Part shown: positions 62,935-64,000 of the stretch, one piece after another
Layout of the letters: each line of letters starts with the position of its first letter
Position numbering within the stretch: position 1 is the stretch's first letter
From: Aspidiotus rigidus
Lineage: Eukaryota > Arthropoda > Insecta > Hemiptera > Diaspididae
NCBI GenBank assembly: GCA_035079385.1
Contig: JAVHKY010000067.1
Span: 186,001 to 250,000, forward strand
Reading direction: 5' to 3'
Length of the DNA stretch: 64,000 bases
The notes under the pieces: generated by a model
Told to the model about the DNA's origin: nothing
The model's input: the letters and a program-made list of their open reading frames with translations, nothing else
Databases searched by the model: none
Made by a program: the position numbers and the translations under genes

Positions 62935-63272
62935 AATAACGCAGGTTATCCTACTTGATTGACGGGAACAAAGTGCTTTGTTTTGTAGGCAAACCGACAC
63001 TCGGTGCAAGGCTGCAAGCGCGGTGAATGCGCGTTGTTGTAGCGCCAAAATCAGTACTGCGCATGTGCAACCGGGATTCATATCTACCATGTTTCTTTAC
63101 GCGGCGATGGAAAAGCGTAGAGTTTTGTTACCCGCGTATATTCATATCTCACTTAGGGTCCGTTTGCACATGCGCAATACTGATTTTGAGGCTACAACAA
63201 CAGCGCATTCACGGGGCAGCACAAAACAAAGCGCTCTGTTCCCGTAAATTGAGTAGGATAAACGGCGTTATT
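62935..63272. mobile_element. Foldback element with ~115-140-bp arms (338 bp)
   Basis: The left arm AATAACGC.GGTTATCCTACT..GACGGGAACA to GCGCATGTGCAA (62935-63072) is matched inverted by 63158-63272, with a ~30-bp insertion in the left arm. The loop is about 85 nt. Frames spanning it are artefacts. Superfamily and target duplication unresolved. Confidence 0.72.
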
Positions 63273-63289
63273 GTATGTGTGTAAAGAAA

Positions 63290-63370
63290 GAGCATTTCTC
63301 AACTCTGTGCAAATATCAACCCTTGCCTTTGGCTCGGGTTGCTAACTTTGCACTCTATGAGAAATGGCTC
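63290..63370. repeat. Imperfect 81-bp hairpin
   Basis: GAGCATTTCTCAACTCTGTG and CAAATATCAACCCTTGCC pair with GGCTCGGGTTGCTAACTTTG and CACTCTATGAGAAATGGCTC, leaving a loop of only a few bases. It could be a minimal foldback transposon or a structured RNA. Confidence 0.65.
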
Positions 63371-64000
63371 ATTTTTCTCCCTTGTTGCACAAATAACTAT
63401 TTCTAATTTAAAATAAACTGAAATCATTTTAACTACCTATTTTTTATTAATTAGTTATAACAATATTAATTTCTCCAAATTTTTTAAAATCATTGATTTT
63501 TAGATAAAAATAATATTTATAAAAAAGAGAACAGTATTATTATTACTATACATGTGGGTAAAAAGAGCTAGCAAGTAGTGCAATTAGCTATTGAATTGGT
63601 GAATATTTATAACACCCGCATGTATTGTAAGATATCTTTTTCTATAAAAAATTATGTTAAAGCAAAATACAAAATTATTATATCATGTTATCAAATTTTG
63701 CCTTACCACTCAATTAACAAATACTTGAACGAGATTGGATGATTCATTTTTCTTCCACACTTCCATTTGTTCCTTTACGCTAATCCTTAAATGTTTAGCT
63801 ATAATTCATTTTCGTCCACGCTAATCTGGATGGGGTAAATTTCAACTTTGATAGCGCCCACTAATGCAGTCAAAATGTCGTTACAACATCATGAGTAGAG
63901 AGAAGTAATCCAACTTAACATATGTAATAACTAATAAGTAAAATTTTGAAGGTCTTTTGATCTTTGATACTTAATTTAATAAAAAATATTTACTTATTTA
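63371..64000. other. No recognised feature
   Basis: AT-rich DNA without frames of note. Confidence 0.5.

Overview
This window looks like a transposon-dense, intron- or intergenic-type segment of an animal nuclear genome, most plausibly an arthropod (perhaps an insect). The evidence is the AT-rich sequence, the short TTAGG-type motif near 48285, the mix of Penelope-like, jockey/I-type LINE, hAT, MULE and pogo/Tigger-like elements, and the lack of any long host reading frame. The taxon is an inference from element types and could not be checked. No bacterial-style operon, rRNA, tRNA or CRISPR array was seen.

Layout. 1-2090: no recognisable feature. 2091-4750: an inverted-repeat element, then a ~200-bp tandem array carrying three hAT-type MITEs with perfect 8-bp target duplications, one nested inside another. 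7074-7770: an in-frame duplicated ORF remnant next to a Penelope endonuclease fragment. 8564-10733: a small foldback element and long AT-rich simple repeats. 16011-18096: two Penelope-like fragments head to head. 22316-24785: a close relative of the first fragment, split by a 1.7-kb insertion holding a long TTTA microsatellite. 28985-31535: GTCGA-rich repeats, then a ~116-bp satellite built on TGACGTCA palindromes and split by another hAT MITE. The same satellite returns inverted at 35640-36170. 36458-39108: a MULE-like element with long inverted repeats and a SWIM-type transposase remnant. 42300-44650: a degenerate Penelope element split by a hAT-type element carrying a minisatellite. 44786-45705: a pogo/Tigger-like element with TA duplications. 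47877-50140: a G-rich ~55-60-bp satellite between two diverged direct repeats. 54856-58302: a 5'-truncated LINE with AP-endonuclease, RT and RNase H remnants. 59808-60618 and 62049-62534: two deleted hAT copies keeping the transposase C-terminus. 62935-63370: foldback elements.

Possible host coding sequence is limited to two candidate minus-strand exons: 33285-33491 (69 codons, splice-like borders, product not recognised) and 58326-58386 (start codon plus a hydrophobic N-terminus, followed by a donor-like site).

The most interesting signal is a ~670-bp unit present as an intact copy (16011-16679) and an interrupted copy (22419-24785). It has shared ends, a GIY-YIG endonuclease frame and a hammerhead ribozyme core just downstream. 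Hammerhead motifs are known from Penelope-like elements. The shared ends of an endonuclease-plus-ribozyme unit without reverse transcriptase suggest a non-autonomous family. Also notable are a ~35-bp core shared by two otherwise different satellites, and a transposon that carries a minisatellite.
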